DNA of 64,000 nt, taken from assembly GCA_950097015.1 (NCBI GenBank), contig CATNEN010000007.1, positions 11,533,001-11,597,000 of the forward strand, in the 5' to 3' direction. Below the pieces are notes generated by a model. It saw nothing but the letters and a program-made list of their open reading frames with translations. It was not told where the DNA came from and ran no database searches. Positions within the stretch are counted from its first letter, which is position 1. Each line of letters begins with the position of its first letter. Shown here piece by piece: positions 22,808 to 34,884 of the stretch. Made by a program: the position numbers and the translations under genes. This DNA comes from Macrostomum hystrix (Eukaryota > Platyhelminthes > Macrostomidae).

Positions 22808-24124
22808 TCAGGCCTCCTGATCACTCCGCTCAGACGGCAGCAGCGCTCTGCTCGCCTCCTGCCCTTCGGCCTCATGCCAGCCATCCTGCTGCAGCGGGAA
22901 CGCCAGAGGAAACGCTAGCCATTGCGTATAGGCCAGGCAAGCAGGTGACAGCACTAAATCGATGACGTGGTCTAGATGAGCCACAATGACCCAATCGTTC
23001 TCGCTCATTCCAGCGCCTCCGCTAGCAATCCTAGTGACTGCGACACCGACGAACTTTCTAAACAGGCCGGACAGAGTGCAGGCAGAGAAGGTGATGCCGA
23101 CAAGCAGCAGCTTGTGTTGTGTTGTTGAAATAGCATCTAAAAAACAAACTCGTAGAGCGCCACCACGCTGATAGACTCCGATATTCCGGCGAGAAATGAC
23201 GCAGTCCCGAACACACTATACGCAGCTGCTGGTCCCCACGATCCAGCCGTGTTTCCGAGGACCAGGTAGGCGGTGACGCAACTCAGTGAGGCTGCGGCCG
23301 CTGTGGTGACGCCCAACATGATTCGGTGCTGATTTGACGGAAGGCGGATGCAGGGCGCGGCACCCATCACTGCCAGAGAGCAGGCAGCCGCCAAAATGCC
23401 TGCTGTGTTTGCGTTTCGAGTCAGGTTAACCTTCTCTGCCCACGACTGCCACTTGGGCTCTGTCCCGCTATGGTTTAAAGTGGCCGCTAAGTACCGGATC
23501 TCGTAGCGATAATCTGTTACGTGATAATCGTTTAGTTGAGCGACAAAAACTGTAAATACCGCGAGAATTCTCACATACCGCATCAGACGGCTAAGAGTCA
23601 TCTGCTCAAGCTTAGATGGTCCTGGCTCCCCTTGGAGTCTACATGATAAGACCGTGAAAGCTAGAAAGAGACAGACTCCTATGACTGACACCAGGGGGTC
23701 GACTTTCTCGCCCGGAATTCTAATCTTCAGCAGAACTGTGGAGTCTAAAATCAATAAAGCTTGTGAAGCCAAATAGTATAACAGAATGAGCAGCAATGCG
23801 GCTTTTGGGCCCGTTGCTCCAACGAACAAAGCTGTAGAACAGGCCAGATAAAAGCAGGCCATTGTACAGCGGATATGGAATCCAGGATGTATAGTATAAT
23901 TCAGGTCTGCAGGTAAGACCCAGCTTGGTCACGAGGATAACCAGGCATGAGCCAATCGTCATCAAGACGCCTCCGTACCACAGGATGTTCCGGTACTCGA
24001 GTACTTGGCCCAGCAGGCCGCCAACGACTCCCAGTAAGTAGGGCAGGGCTAGGTTAGCAGCAGCGGTGCCACAGGCCATAGCAATTCGTATTGGCGCAGT
24101 GCAGAAAACTGAGCTTTTTATCAT
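22808..24124 (-). pseudogene. Transporter copy C (paralog of copy A), two frameshifts
   Basis: ATG at 24124. Hydrophobic segments align with copy A: LLLSGLFYSFVRWSNG with LLLPCLFYGFVRLSW, ISESISVVALYEFV with FSEIITMVAVYEFI, KLLLVGI with KLLLVGI, and CLAYTQWLAFPLAFPLQ with CLAYTRYVSFPLAFPLM. The reading frame shifts at an AAAA run near 23808-23812 and again at a six-T run near 23139-23144, where copy A continues straight through. The N-terminus lacks about 50 residues found in copy A, so a first exon may be missing or lost. Both shifts are at homopolymers, so an assembly or base-calling error is a real alternative to pseudogenisation. Confidence 0.7.
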
Positions 24125-25252
24125 GCTGATGAAGTAGCCCAGAATCCCAAGTCTGCGAGCTAATCAGTCTGGTAATATTAAGCAACATGCGAATTTGCGA
24201 AATCTAAAAGTAACAGCTTCCAGAGCGTCAGAGATTATTTTTTGCCTTTAAATTCGTGCTTACTGCGTACACGAGCTCGTGTATTATCCTTGTCAGTAGC
24301 ACATTTGAACACAAGTTCTTGGAACAAAAAGCACTTCGGAAGCCAGGATTTGTTGTGAAAATATGATTTTTAATTGTAATAATTGGGAAGGGTTTTGCTA
24401 AGCATCGCAAAGTGCCAGTACTTGAATTCATCGCATAGTGGGATGATACAGTACGGCTGTCGCTGTTGCACAATAACGCGTGTCCGCAGAGCCTTAATAG
24501 ACCTCGCTGTTTTCCCCTGGGGAGAGACCACGGGGCTATGTCAAATGCCCACTGCCAACTTCACGACAGCTCCCAAGTCAGATGACCGATTTTGGTGAAA
24601 GTCCACCATACGGATCAGGATTTTCCGCCCGATACGATGAACTAACTTTCAAAGCCACATGAAGTCAGCATCGTCCAGATATTCAGCGTTTCTTGTCGAA
24701 GACCCTGGTAACAAGGAGAACCAACATTGCTCCGTATAAACCTCTGGCAAGTCCATTTTAACTCAATATGAGAATTAACTATATGAATCAATACAATATA
24801 ATCAATAATACAAGCCGACATGGTTACATTTTGAAATTTGGCGAGCAGAAAAACGATGCCCGTTTTGGTTGTTTTTGCCACCTGAACCCGACGAGACCAG
24901 GGCGCTCATTATTAACTCATGAGCTCAGCATCTCAACGATGCCGATGTTTGGTGATTCTGAAAGCTGTTTTATCGGATAGAGCGGAGAACCTTGTGTGCT
25001 CGATTTTCATGGCGATTGGCTAAATATTTTGGCAAATGCAAAAATAAGAAAAATGTGGGCATTTGGAATCCCTCGTGGTCTCTCTACTGTTAAAGCTTCA
25101 ACAAACTATGACTCAACCAACCATTGTCGAATAATATCTGAGCTGAAACATCTGCCAGGTAGACTATGCAGGTCTTTGTGGTCAGTTCTAGTTAGCTGCT
25201 ATAACAAAATGTCGAAAACGTTTTCCCGTACACTTGCACGCTTCTGTCATAG
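24125..25252. other. Intergenic between transporter copy C and the OATP gene
   Basis: No coding signal recognised. It presumably contains the OATP 3' UTR (minus strand) and the 5' flank of copy C. Confidence 0.4.
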
Positions 25253-28200
25253 TCAGAGCTGGTGCGGCTCCTTGGGGCTGTGAGCCCCGCCGGCATTGTC
25301 CGCGCCACCTTCGCCACCCTCACCGCCGAGCCCCTGTGCCTGGTGCTGCAGCTCCAGGGTGCAGCGACGAGATGCGCTGGTCATGTCCGCATACTTCGGA
25401 TGCCGGGCCGTGAAGTACCAGGCCAGAAAGAAGAAGGCGCAGGCGGGTACCAAGGCGGCGGTGGTGAAGCCGACAAACGAGTAGCGGAAGCGCTGTGTGT
25501 CGAAGAACAGGCAGGTCCGCTTGTAGCTGGGCCGCGGGTCGTAGAACAGGCAGGCTCGGTCGAACAGGTGGCCAACGAACGGTGGAACCCAGATGCCTGG
25601 GAGAACAGGGAATGGAAAGCTATTTGCGTGACCCAGAGGAGAAAGGACATAAGGCCATGAGCAGTGAGCAAACCCAGCTGCCCACCTCCCAGACTGAACA
25701 TGAAGGAAGTGACACCCAAGCCGAGCGCCTTGTCCCGAGGCCGCACGCAGCGCAGCTGCAGCACCGCCTCCTGTGATCGGGCACTCAGGCGCACCAGCTT
25801 GATGAGGGTGAACACAGCCACGAACGCGTAAACGCTTGAGCTGCACTCGTCTGAGCAGAGTAGGTTGCTACGCAGCCGCAGTTGGGACAGCGGGAAGCTG
25901 TCCACGGCCCCTGTGCTCAAGGCGGCAGTGCTGTTGTATACGCAGGAGCAGGACACGTTGCCGCGGTTCTGCGATTGAGAAAGTGAAAATTGGAAAGCTA
26001 AAATTGAAGAGTTTAGCTTTGTAGAGCCATTCAATTCCTGCTGACTTACCACGTGGCAGTTGGCGGCGCACGGGCTGAAGAAGTTCCGACCGTCGATGCA
26101 GATTGGCTTGAAGGCAGCGGCGCTGCAGTTGCAGCCTGAACGGAAGGCTGACAGCTGGGAGAGGCCCGTATCACCGCTAGCCATACAATCGGGGATAAAG
26201 CTGCGACTTCTGTATAAATATGCGTAAATCCTCGTTAGATTTGTGATGACTTTCGCGGGATATTTCTCCGAAATTCTCCCCCAATCTCCCAATTTGCCAA
26301 AGTTCAGTTTCACAGCCACGAGAATCTCACAGTCCGCCAGCCGGGAAGCCTCCAACCAGCTCCACCCGCGGGCAGGCGAACAGGAAGCCGACGGATGCGG
26401 CCAGCACGCCGAAGCAGTTGACGCAGGCGTGAAATTTGGCCAGCTGGGGCACCCGCCAGTTGACGCTGGCGGCGACGCAGCTGCTGATGAGGATGCCAAG
26501 CACGTTGGCCCCAGGACCAGCAATCCCAGCCAGGACTGCTGCCTCCCCGCTGGGGATGCGGAAGTGAAGCTCGAGGTACTTCACCATGTAGGCTATGATG
26601 CAGTTGATCTCCAAGAACTCGAACATGTTGCCGCACATGAGGCACACGTACACGGGGTTGCTTAGCAACCGTTTGAGAGAGCCGAGGAAGCCGCGAAGGC
26701 TATTCGGGGCAGCCTCACCTGGGGCGGCATCCGCGCTTTGTTCTTTACGACGCCCAGAGGAGCGCTTGGCGCCAAGGCGGAGGGCAACGCGGCAGAGCAG
26801 GCCGCCGCCGCCGGAACGGCTTTCGCCGGCCGCCCGTCGTCGGTACTTCTCGGCGTTAAATCGCGGCCTGGCTGGGAACAGCAGCATCGGCAGGCATAGG
26901 AGCAGCGACAGAAGGCCGACCGCGACGAAGCCCAGCCACCAGGCCGGGATGTAGGTGGAGCTGGCGCGTTCGCGGGGATCCGACGGGACCAGCTGCTCCG
27001 TGAAGCGGACGAACACCTTGGATTGCGTTTAGATCTTTGTACTCGAAATGCTTTAGACACCGTCATTCAACTTTGCTTGAGTCAATCCTAAAGTACACCT
27101 AATTCATTCAGTCAAATGTAATTAAGTTACCTAAGATCTGCTTCAACCTGTCCTACCTTGCCGTAGAGCTGGTAGCCAAGAGTCGGCGAGAGAATTTTCG
27201 CTGCGATCACGAGGCCAATAAAAACGCCCGAGAAGTCGCCGGTGATATCATCAATGAAGGCGACGCCCAGATTGAAATATGGCGCCACCGACAGGCCCTC
27301 CACGAAGCCGGAGATCAGGAACAGGCCCAGCGCCACCGAGGACTCGAGCCGGGTGTCCTGGCTGTCCGCATTAGGTGCGCCTCTTCGAACTTCCGAGGAG
27401 TTGTTGCCTGGCCCCGAAGCGGCAGGACAGACGAATCCAAGCTGCTGTGCGGCCGAAGCCCCTGCGGCCTCGTCTGCTGGCGATGGCGCAGCGCCGAACA
27501 GAAAATGCGGCAGGGCGAACAGCAGAGCCGACAGGCCGTAGCCGAAGCAGCTGAAGGCCAGCAGCCGCGGTCTGTGGCCTGTGCACAAATTCAAGAGAAA
27601 GATGAGAGAGGATGAAGCACTTGCCCGTAAGCATCGAGCAGCTAGCTGGCGCCATTCATCAAATGGATGGATGGAAGATTTTAATAATTCTAAATTCGTC
27701 GTTAAGGTACAGCTAGCTACTCATAGTAGCGAAAATGGAATCTTAATCTAATCATAGAGAGTGAAGGAAAAAGAACTCGATGGTCACGCTGAGCAAGTGA
27801 AACTTCGGAGTGAGGGCCTAGGACTGAGGTCGCTTTGAGTTGCTGAGTACGACTAGCAGACGGCGACGGTAGCTGGTGGAAGTTTGGTTGAATAATATTT
27901 TGCTCTGTGACATGACAGGGAACTAAGGCCCTTCAGACGGCAAATCCAAAAAGTACAAATTACCCAGCGATCCAAAGTAGGAGACGAGGAGGACGCTGGG
28001 CAGGTACACCAGGTCGTTAGCCATGAGCACCAGGGCGGACGTGGCCGAGTCAAAGTTGAAGCGGCGCTCGAGCTTGGTTAGGCTGGCTGACTTCAGCGAG
28101 CTTTGCAGGCCGCCGCACAGGCCGAACAGAGTCAGCAGGGCCAGGAACAGCTCGAACTGGTTGAGCCGGCGCAGGCAGCGGCTGCGGAGGAGCCAGCAGC

Positions 28201-30206
28201 CGCAGTCACCGCTGTCGCTATCATTGGCTGCGGCAGGCGGAGTGTCAGATAGGTTGCCTGCGCGGGTTGTAGAGACAATGCTTTCGTTTTGCTGCAGTCG
28301 CTGCTAATAATAGGCAAGGGCTCCTACAACACCCTAGCAATCTGATCCCAGTTCCTGTTGCAGTCGCTGCTAATAATAGGCAAGGGCTCCTACAACACAC
28401 TAGCAATCTGATCCCAGTTCCTGTTGCAGTCGCTGCTAATAATAGGCAAGGGCTCCTACAACACACTAGCAATCTGATCCCAGTTCCTGTTGCAGTCGCT
28501 GCTAATAATAGGCAAGGGCTCCTACAACACACTAGCAATCTGATCCCAGTTCCTGTTGCAGTCGCTGCTAATAATAGGCAAGGGCTCCTACAACACACTA
28601 GCAATCTGATCCCAGTTCCTGTTGCAGTCGCTGCTAATAATAGGCAAGGGCTCCTACAACACACTAGCAATCTGATCCCAGTTCCTGTTGCAGTCGCTGC
28701 TAATAATAGGCAAGGGCTCCTACAACACACTAGCAATCTGATCCTAGTTCCTGTTGCAGTCGCTGCTAATAATAGGCAAGGGCTCCTACAACACACTAGC
28801 AATCTGATCCCAGTTCCTGTTGCAGTCGCTGCTAATAATAGGCAAGGGCTCCTACAACACACTAGCAATCTGATCCCAGTTCCTGTTGCAGTCGCTGCTA
28901 ATAATAGGCAAGGGCTCCTACAACACACTAGCAATCTGATCCCAGTTCCTGTTGCAGTCGCTGCTAATAATAGGCAAGGGCTCCTACAACACACTAGCAA
29001 TCTGATCCCAGTTCCTGTTGCAGTCGCTGCTAATAATAGGCAAGGGCTCCTACAACACACTAGCAATCTGATCCCAGTTCCTGTTGCAGTCGCTGCTAAT
29101 AATAGGCAAGGGCTCCTACAACACACTAGCAATCTGATCCCAGTTCCTGTTGAAGATTATCTTATCGATTTCTAAGCGTTTGTGAGGTCAATTAAGATTT
29201 TGTAACACTTTCTTTTAGAATAATTTGCCTCCAGCTTGTTCATCATGAAGAGAATCATTGTGCAGTGAAAAAAGGTTTTCTTCAGTTCAGTTTTGTCAGC
29301 TGCTTAAATTCGCGCCGATGTCTGTCTAATTGAATGTTCTGGACACTTCCGTTATCACTCTTCACTGAAAGATGTTCCTGCTTGACGCAGAATGTTAAAC
29401 CCGTAATAAAGATTACCAGAGGGCGGCAGCCTCGCCAAGAGAATTTCCCATCTATCAAGGCTCCTTCATCGGGTCGAGGGCCCCGCAGCGCATTTTTGGC
29501 ATTTTTCCTCTTGTCGATGCCGGCGGATCGCTAAGCATGGAAACCAAACAAATGGAACAGCGGCGAGTGCGCAGATGCCTGAGGGAACATGCTGCAGCAA
29601 AGGCGGAAAGCAGAACTGGAGAGAGGAGGGCAGCGTGCGGCCTCCCTGTATTCAGCGTTTGCACGGAAGGACTAGCAGGATTATCCGGGTGGGTTCAATG
29701 CTTGGTGCTAGAGGGCAGTCCACAATGCCCTAGCAGTGTACCCAACCCTGCTGACTGCAAAAGTGCATTTGATTTGCGGGATATCGTTTACGAAGTGATG
29801 GGGAAAACTAGTTCACCCTGGGAGCTGCAGACATTTCTGCCCCAGATACTTTGATATGAAGCTGATCCAGCTGCAAGTAATAGTGTTTCTTCCGCAATTC
29901 ATCTCTTTGAGGTCCAACGATCGCTGAAGTATTTCAACCACTTAAATATACAGTTCGGGGGCAAGTACAAGCTATTTAATGGCACCCACTCACTCACCAA
30001 CAAGCAGCACCTTTTTATTTAATGGCACCTACTCACTCACCAACAAGCAGCACCTCAGTATTCAGAGGAGTCGCGATGTCCTCTGCCTCAGCTTCCTCCT
30101 CGGCGCCAGCATCAATGTCCTCGAATTTGTCGGCCGCAGTCAGGAAGCTGACCAGCTCCTCGTCCTTCATCGCCCTGTCGGACTTGGACTCGCGACGGTT
30201 GCTCAT
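25253..30206 (-). CDS. Organic anion transporting polypeptide (SLCO/OATP family), seven exons
   Basis: Sodium-independent plasma-membrane carrier of amphipathic organic anions. Exons: 30206-30041, 28257-27964, 27578-27157, 27016-26331, 26200-26050, 25968-25686, 25596-25253. All introns are GT...AG, phases agree at every junction and the total is 2346 nt (781 aa). Family marks: a LERRFNF segment in the first loop after TM1, SYFGSLGHRPR across the exon 2/3 junction (OATP GSK-HRPR), KVGQ/VFVRF and a long cytosolic loop, and a Cys-rich Kazal-like fifth extracellular loop (CNCS...CIDG...CAANC...CSCVYN...LCSDEC) on exons 5-6. The final TMs are VGFTTAALVPACAFFFL. Exon 1 (MSNRRESK..., acidic, no TM) is inferred from its GTGAGT donor and matching phase, and is the least certain part. 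A 66-bp minisatellite fills most of intron 1. Confidence 0.88.
28282..29155. repeat. 66-bp minisatellite, about 13 copies (OATP intron 1)
   Basis: Near-perfect head-to-tail array. The unit includes GCTAATAATAGGCAAGGGCT and CTGATCCCAGTTCCTGTTGC, with very few substitutions (one copy has CCTAGTTC). Because 66 is a multiple of three, the minus strand is open throughout with a 22-residue period. It sits inside the OATP intron just upstream of the exon 2 acceptor and is not expected to be translated. Confidence 0.95.
29977..30062. repeat. 43-bp tandem duplication over the OATP exon 1 donor
   Basis: ATTTAATGGCACC(C/T)ACTCACTCACCAACAAGCAGCACCT occurs twice in a row. On the minus strand each copy carries GTTGGTGAGTGAG, the splice donor assigned to exon 1, so two equivalent donors lie 43 bp apart. 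Use of the distal one would shift the frame. Confidence 0.8.
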
Positions 30207-31880
30207 TTCCGACCTGGAGCACCTGAGCTGTGCGAGGCTTTCAGCACCGACTGCACTCTGGGCCCAACCGCCAGCAGAGCGGCACACTTATGGCGCATTC
30301 TTCGGAGACCTCAGCTCAGGCAGACTGGCTGCCAGCCAATAGCAGCCGGGGTTGCACAGCCTGACAGCTGGCAGAGAGAGCGAAGGAGCAGGAAAGAAGG
30401 GCCTGGCAAGCCAGAAGAGAAAGTGGTGTTAGCTTAGAATTGATTACCTACCTCAGAGAGTCGGAGTGAACGCAGCTATTATACATGGCATGGGGTGGGC
30501 GCCGAGCTCACGGGCCGCTGCGGGACAAGATAATGCTTTCTGCGGCAGGATGGCGAAGCGAGAGCTGTGGGCGGGGCGCCGAGCAAGCTAGGAAGTGCGG
30601 GCAAGCGGACCGAGTTGTGCGGCAGCATCAATGAATAGAAATGAAAACGAGAGCTGCCTTCAAGTTCATCAATCACTCGGGCCATCCATCCACCAGCTGC
30701 TCGCTGCCTGTCAGCTGTGCATGCTGTTCAATCTCTGCGATCGCACACACTCAGCAGTCTACTCCAGTGAGTAGTGAGTGAGTAGCGTGTGCATTGCAGG
30801 GAAGCAATCCGGCCACCTCCAGGCCGCGCAGCGATCATTTTTCCCAAGCGACTGGCCGATCGATGAATGACAGGCTCGGCTTTCATGAGTCCCAACAGGC
30901 CGGGCCAATCAGCCTGCAGCACCCGCTCTGACTCCCCTTTCCCAGGAGGCAGCGGCGGAGGACAGTAATTAGCACTGGGGCCGCCGCGCTCCTCTTTTGC
31001 ATCCGGGCATCGACCCGGCATTTACAGAGGCGGGCAAGGGGCTCGCAAGGAAAGGAGAGACAACAGCGGGCGGGAGGAAGGAGGGAAAAGCGCCCGGGAA
31101 CTCGCAGCTTCAGCAGTTTCATTCTGCGCTTCTCCAAGAGGGAATAATCCAACACAGATTTTGATTTGCCATGCCGGCAAAGAATGAGATGATTCTGTGA
31201 ATGTCAGGGTCATCTAGCTTCCAGATCTCTTCTCACTGCTATAGTTCGAACACGCCAATCCACAACACTTGAAAGTCAGAAAAGCAAAACTGCAGTTGTT
31301 TGTACTGTTGGAAAGCTTTATTGAAAACATTTGAACTGCTTGAAGCAACGGGGGGCCTGACAGCTGGGCGAGCAAAGTTCCTGGGTTGGGCGATTTCCAT
31401 CCCAGTGTCTGGCTTGAATTCGATTTTCCGATCTGCGGATCTCCAGAGGCGTCGATAAAAGACGAATGTTGGGGCGCTGAGAAATCACTTGAGCCCTACA
31501 GTCACGGAGATCAGAACTGTGGGACTGTACTAAGGTGCCACTGGATTCGCATTTGTCTATTGTCATGTGTCAAGGGCTTATCTGTTTATTAAGACGATTG
31601 TCTCTTTTATCGCTCAAAAGGTTTCATGGTCTCAGGTGATTCGTGTGGGGAATTGCTTAGCTGGTATGGGGCTAGAAAAGATGGCTAGCATTTCTGTTTA
31701 GGCGCGTTGTTTGTCGAGCGATCAATCGCTAACAGCCTAGCGGGGAATGTAGTTCTGATCTCCGGGTTCGCTGGGTGGGCGGTGCTCCAGGCAGCTGGTG
31801 AGCAAGGCCTATGCGGGGGGCTGGTCAGTGAGTGCTCTGGTGGGCTGTGCTGGCAGACGGCAGGCCTGGAGTCTTTGCCG
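30207..31880. other. Intergenic, OATP upstream and synaptotagmin 3' region
   Basis: GC-rich to about 31.2 kb with no convincing ORF. It probably contains the OATP promoter. The minus-strand AATAAA at 31322-31317 would serve the synaptotagmin-like gene. Confidence 0.4.
31317..31322 (-). promoter_or_regulatory. Candidate polyadenylation signal of the synaptotagmin-like gene
   Basis: AATAAA on the minus strand, about 560 nt after the stop codon at 31881. It is the first such motif noticed downstream. Confidence 0.4.
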
Positions 31881-34314
31881 TCACTTGTGCGCCAACGGCG
31901 GCATCAGGCGGTGCCAGCGGGCCGAGGCGCCCTTGGACTTGAGCATGTTCCACCAGTGCTGGTACTCCTGCCCGCCAGTGTCGGGGCCCAGGTAAACCCG
32001 GCCCATCTCCGTGCTGCTGAGGACGCCCTCGTGGCAGACGGTGATCTCCAGGCCGCCAGACCGCAGGTCGTCCTCGGCGACGCCGTTGAAGACCAGCGCC
32101 TCCTCCCAGACCGGGTTGCCGGCCATCTTGCAGTTGGAACTTTTCTTCCGTTTGGTCTTCCTGCCGCCCCGCATGGACAGCGTCACCCGGACCGTGGCAT
32201 CTGCGGGCCGGTCGGAGGAGCACGATATTAACTTTTGTTGCTGCATCCATGACATGCCATGACATGCCATGACATGACATGACATGACATGACATGACAT
32301 ATACTTCAAATAAGATCCTCACTCTGAGCTCACTTTGCAGGGGCCGGTCCTTTGCCAGGTCGCGCAGATTCCGGGCCTTGATGATGGACACGCTGAGCCT
32401 CTTGGCAGCCGGCAGGTAGGACAGCGAGAACATCAGGTCACCGATCTTGTGCTCCTGGAAGCGATTGCCAGAAATCCTGTGCGGTTACTGTTGACTGACG
32501 GAGAGCAAAACGGGAACAAAATCAAAACAGGCAATAAAAGCACATTCGATTATCTCCCGCACTGAGGAGAACTGTGTTGTGACTTGACTCGCCATGTTTT
32601 ATTCAGCGTCCGTCTGCCCCCAGAGCGGAGACACGCGAGCTGCAGCTCCGTACATCACCGGCTCCCGAGGGAGCCGCGGCTGCCGAGATGCCACGGCCGA
32701 GATGCCACATGCCCAGTGAGGCATGATGATAATGAAGTGAAACACGAAATCATGAGCGATGATGAGTGACAGATCAACAGCAAACAGGTCTGTCTTTATG
32801 AGGGTGGAGCTGCGCAGAGGCAGTGATGGGGGCTATCAATTACCACACAACCGACTTTCATAGTTTGTAGGGCCCATGAAATTAGGTACGCAGGCCTAAG
32901 ACTTTGAAGATGTTAGTACAAGCAACAACTGCAGCAAGTATTTCACCTGCATGAATTAATTACCCATGTAATTTTATGTTTCTTACGTAAGCAGAAACAA
33001 CAAGCAGAATTACAGTAAACAAACACAGCTAGGCTTCTACTTAAAAACTATAAAACGTTTTACATGTGAGCTTAAAGGTGGGATCAGTAGAATCAACTCT
33101 ATTTGATGTGAGCTTGAGGTGTGCAACTTATCGACTACTGCCTGGCTGCTCCCGACGAAACCCAATCCTCTTCAGAGCATATGGGTGTGGTTTGCCATTG
33201 ATCTCGAGGCAGTAGGGGCCTCACCATTCTCAACTGGCCTAGTGCAGTGCTTGATGCTTGTGTCATTATGAGTGTAGACCTGCGTGATTTTCTAGGCTGA
33301 ACCTCAGCAACAGGCTTATCGGTTTGGGGCCATCTTCCAACTCCGATCATTGCCATCCGCATGCGGAGTGTTTGGGTGGTGATGTCTAACGATGCCATCA
33401 TGGTGCCTCATCACCTTCCTCTGACGCACTTGTAATATAATTCTAGCTTTTACACCTCTCTCCCTCTTTTACAGCCTTGAGGTGGTTGCTAATATCGATC
33501 GTGTCGCAGTTCCTCCACTTCTCTCCCTCTTGTACAGTGCTTGGGGTGGTTGCTAATATCGATCGTGTCGCAGTTCCTCCACTTCTCTCCCTCTTGTACA
33601 GTGCTTGGGGTGGTTGCTAATATCGATCGTGTCGCAGTTCCTCCACTTCTCTCCCTCTTGTACAGTGCTTGGGGTGGTTGCTAATATCGATCGTGTCGCA
33701 GTTCCTCCACTTCTCTCCCTCTTGTATAGTGCTTGGGGTGGTTGCTAATATCGATCGTCTTGCATTTTCCAACTCCTCCAACCTTCAATTATCGGTCACT
33801 TTGCTTTCCCCTTTTGCTTTCTAGCAGCTGTTCAATCTGGAGTGAACTGTAAAAGCGCTGTCAATCTGTGCCTTACCGGGTCCGGGTCTTTTTCAACCGC
33901 TGACAGGCCTTTCCACAGCAATTGTCGCTCGCTGAACTCGGCGTCAGACAACGGCAGCTTCACCTGGCCCAGGCAGTCGTCCAGTGAGCAAGGATCATAG
34001 TCGAACACGGTGATCTCTAACACGCTCCAGTTCAGGTCCTGGGGCTTCACCTCGAAGATGAACTCCTCCTCGATTTCCGGGTTGAGCGTCTTTTTGTGGA
34101 TCTTGGTGGTGGTCTGCGTCTTGCGGTTGGGCAGCACGGCCACCCGGCAGTAGGGATTGGCGAGGCCGCAGGAGCTGTCCTTCGGCTGCAGCTCGATGGC
34201 CTGGATGACCCGCACGGTCAAGATTCCCGTCTCCTCCTTGTAGGCCACGGAGAAGTTCAGCTGGCCAAGGTTCTCCTCCTGGATGCTCTGGATGGTGGCG
34301 TTGGCCTGGTTATA
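31881..34314 (-). CDS. Synaptotagmin-like protein, C2A-C2B part (three exons)
   Basis: Double-C2 membrane-trafficking protein. Exons: 34314-33877 (C2A, TCTCACCCCAG acceptor, GTAAGG donor, phase 0), 32454-32334 (start of C2B, GTGAGC donor, phase 1) and 32200-31881 (rest of C2B, stop). Together they make 292 aa. C2A: LGQLNFSVAY, VRVIQAIELQPKDSS, THKKTLNP-like TKIHKKTLNPEIEEEF, and VFDYDPCSLDDCLG. Of the five Ca2+-binding aspartates, the second is replaced (ANPY for SDPY) and the others are kept. C2B: LMFSLSYLPAAKRLSVSIIKARNL, then a polybasic GGRKTKRKKSSNCK, and a conserved end YQHWWNMLKSKGASARWH. Its loop aspartates are missing, so C2B should be Ca2+-independent. N-terminal exons are upstream (a candidate at 35.0-35.4 kb). 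The subfamily is not assigned. Confidence 0.85.
32260..32300. repeat. (GACAT)n microsatellite
   Basis: About eight GACAT units (some GCCAT) in the synaptotagmin intron between the two C2B exons. Confidence 0.9.
33463..33775. repeat. 64-bp minisatellite, about five copies
   Basis: Unit contains GGGGTGGTTGCTAATATCGA and TCGCAGTTCCTCCACTTCTC, nearly identical in all copies except the ends. It lies in the intron between C2A and C2B exons of the synaptotagmin-like gene. The rest of that 1.4-kb intron (32455-33876) holds nothing recognised. Confidence 0.93.
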
Positions 34315-34884
34315 CTGGGGTGAGACAAGGTGACCGAGTGAGTACAATTCTAAGAGAAAACTCTGACTCAAAGTCACTCGTTCTTAACGCTAATAGCTGG
34401 CTTTCTCGGAAGTTTGAAACTCAAGCTGACACTGTTTGACTAGAAACGTTCAGTTTAAGTCTTTACTCAAAGTCAAAGTCCGCTGATTCAGTCGAGCTCA
34501 CAGACTTGACGCTCGGTGAGCAAATATTTGACTTTACCTGGGAGACCCGGCATTCGGTTTCAATAAGGCTGGCCTGATCTAATTATACTAATTGTGCCCC
34601 GCTGAGTTACGACCCCTGTGAGCAGACTTAGCCGATATTCCCTTCCCTCATACAAGTCCTCACACAAGCCCTTCTCTCTCCTTGCAGTCACACCTCGCCT
34701 TCAGAAGCGCCGCTCAGTGCGAGCCAGCGTCTCGTTATCCTCTCACCATCCCCACTCCTTGCAAATCTTCCTTCAGCCATCACTTTCTCGCCTCCATCGT
34801 CAGCTTTAATAATAATGGTAATTTTGCAGAGGCTGCGGGAGTAACGCATCAGTCAAGCCAGCGAGAAGGCCATTGCGTCAATTC

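Noticed and set aside
28245-29132. A 295-aa protein with 22-residue periodic repeats on the minus strand
   Set aside because: It is the translation of a 66-bp minisatellite inside an OATP intron. The frame is open only because 66 is divisible by three.
31707-32231. A 174-aa plus-strand protein
   Set aside because: It is antisense to the synaptotagmin C2B exon, whose frame has clear homology.
33463-33775. Relationship between the 64-bp array and the 66-bp array at 28.3 kb
   Set aside because: They share only GCTAATA and CAGTTCCT-like words; no alignment over the unit length.
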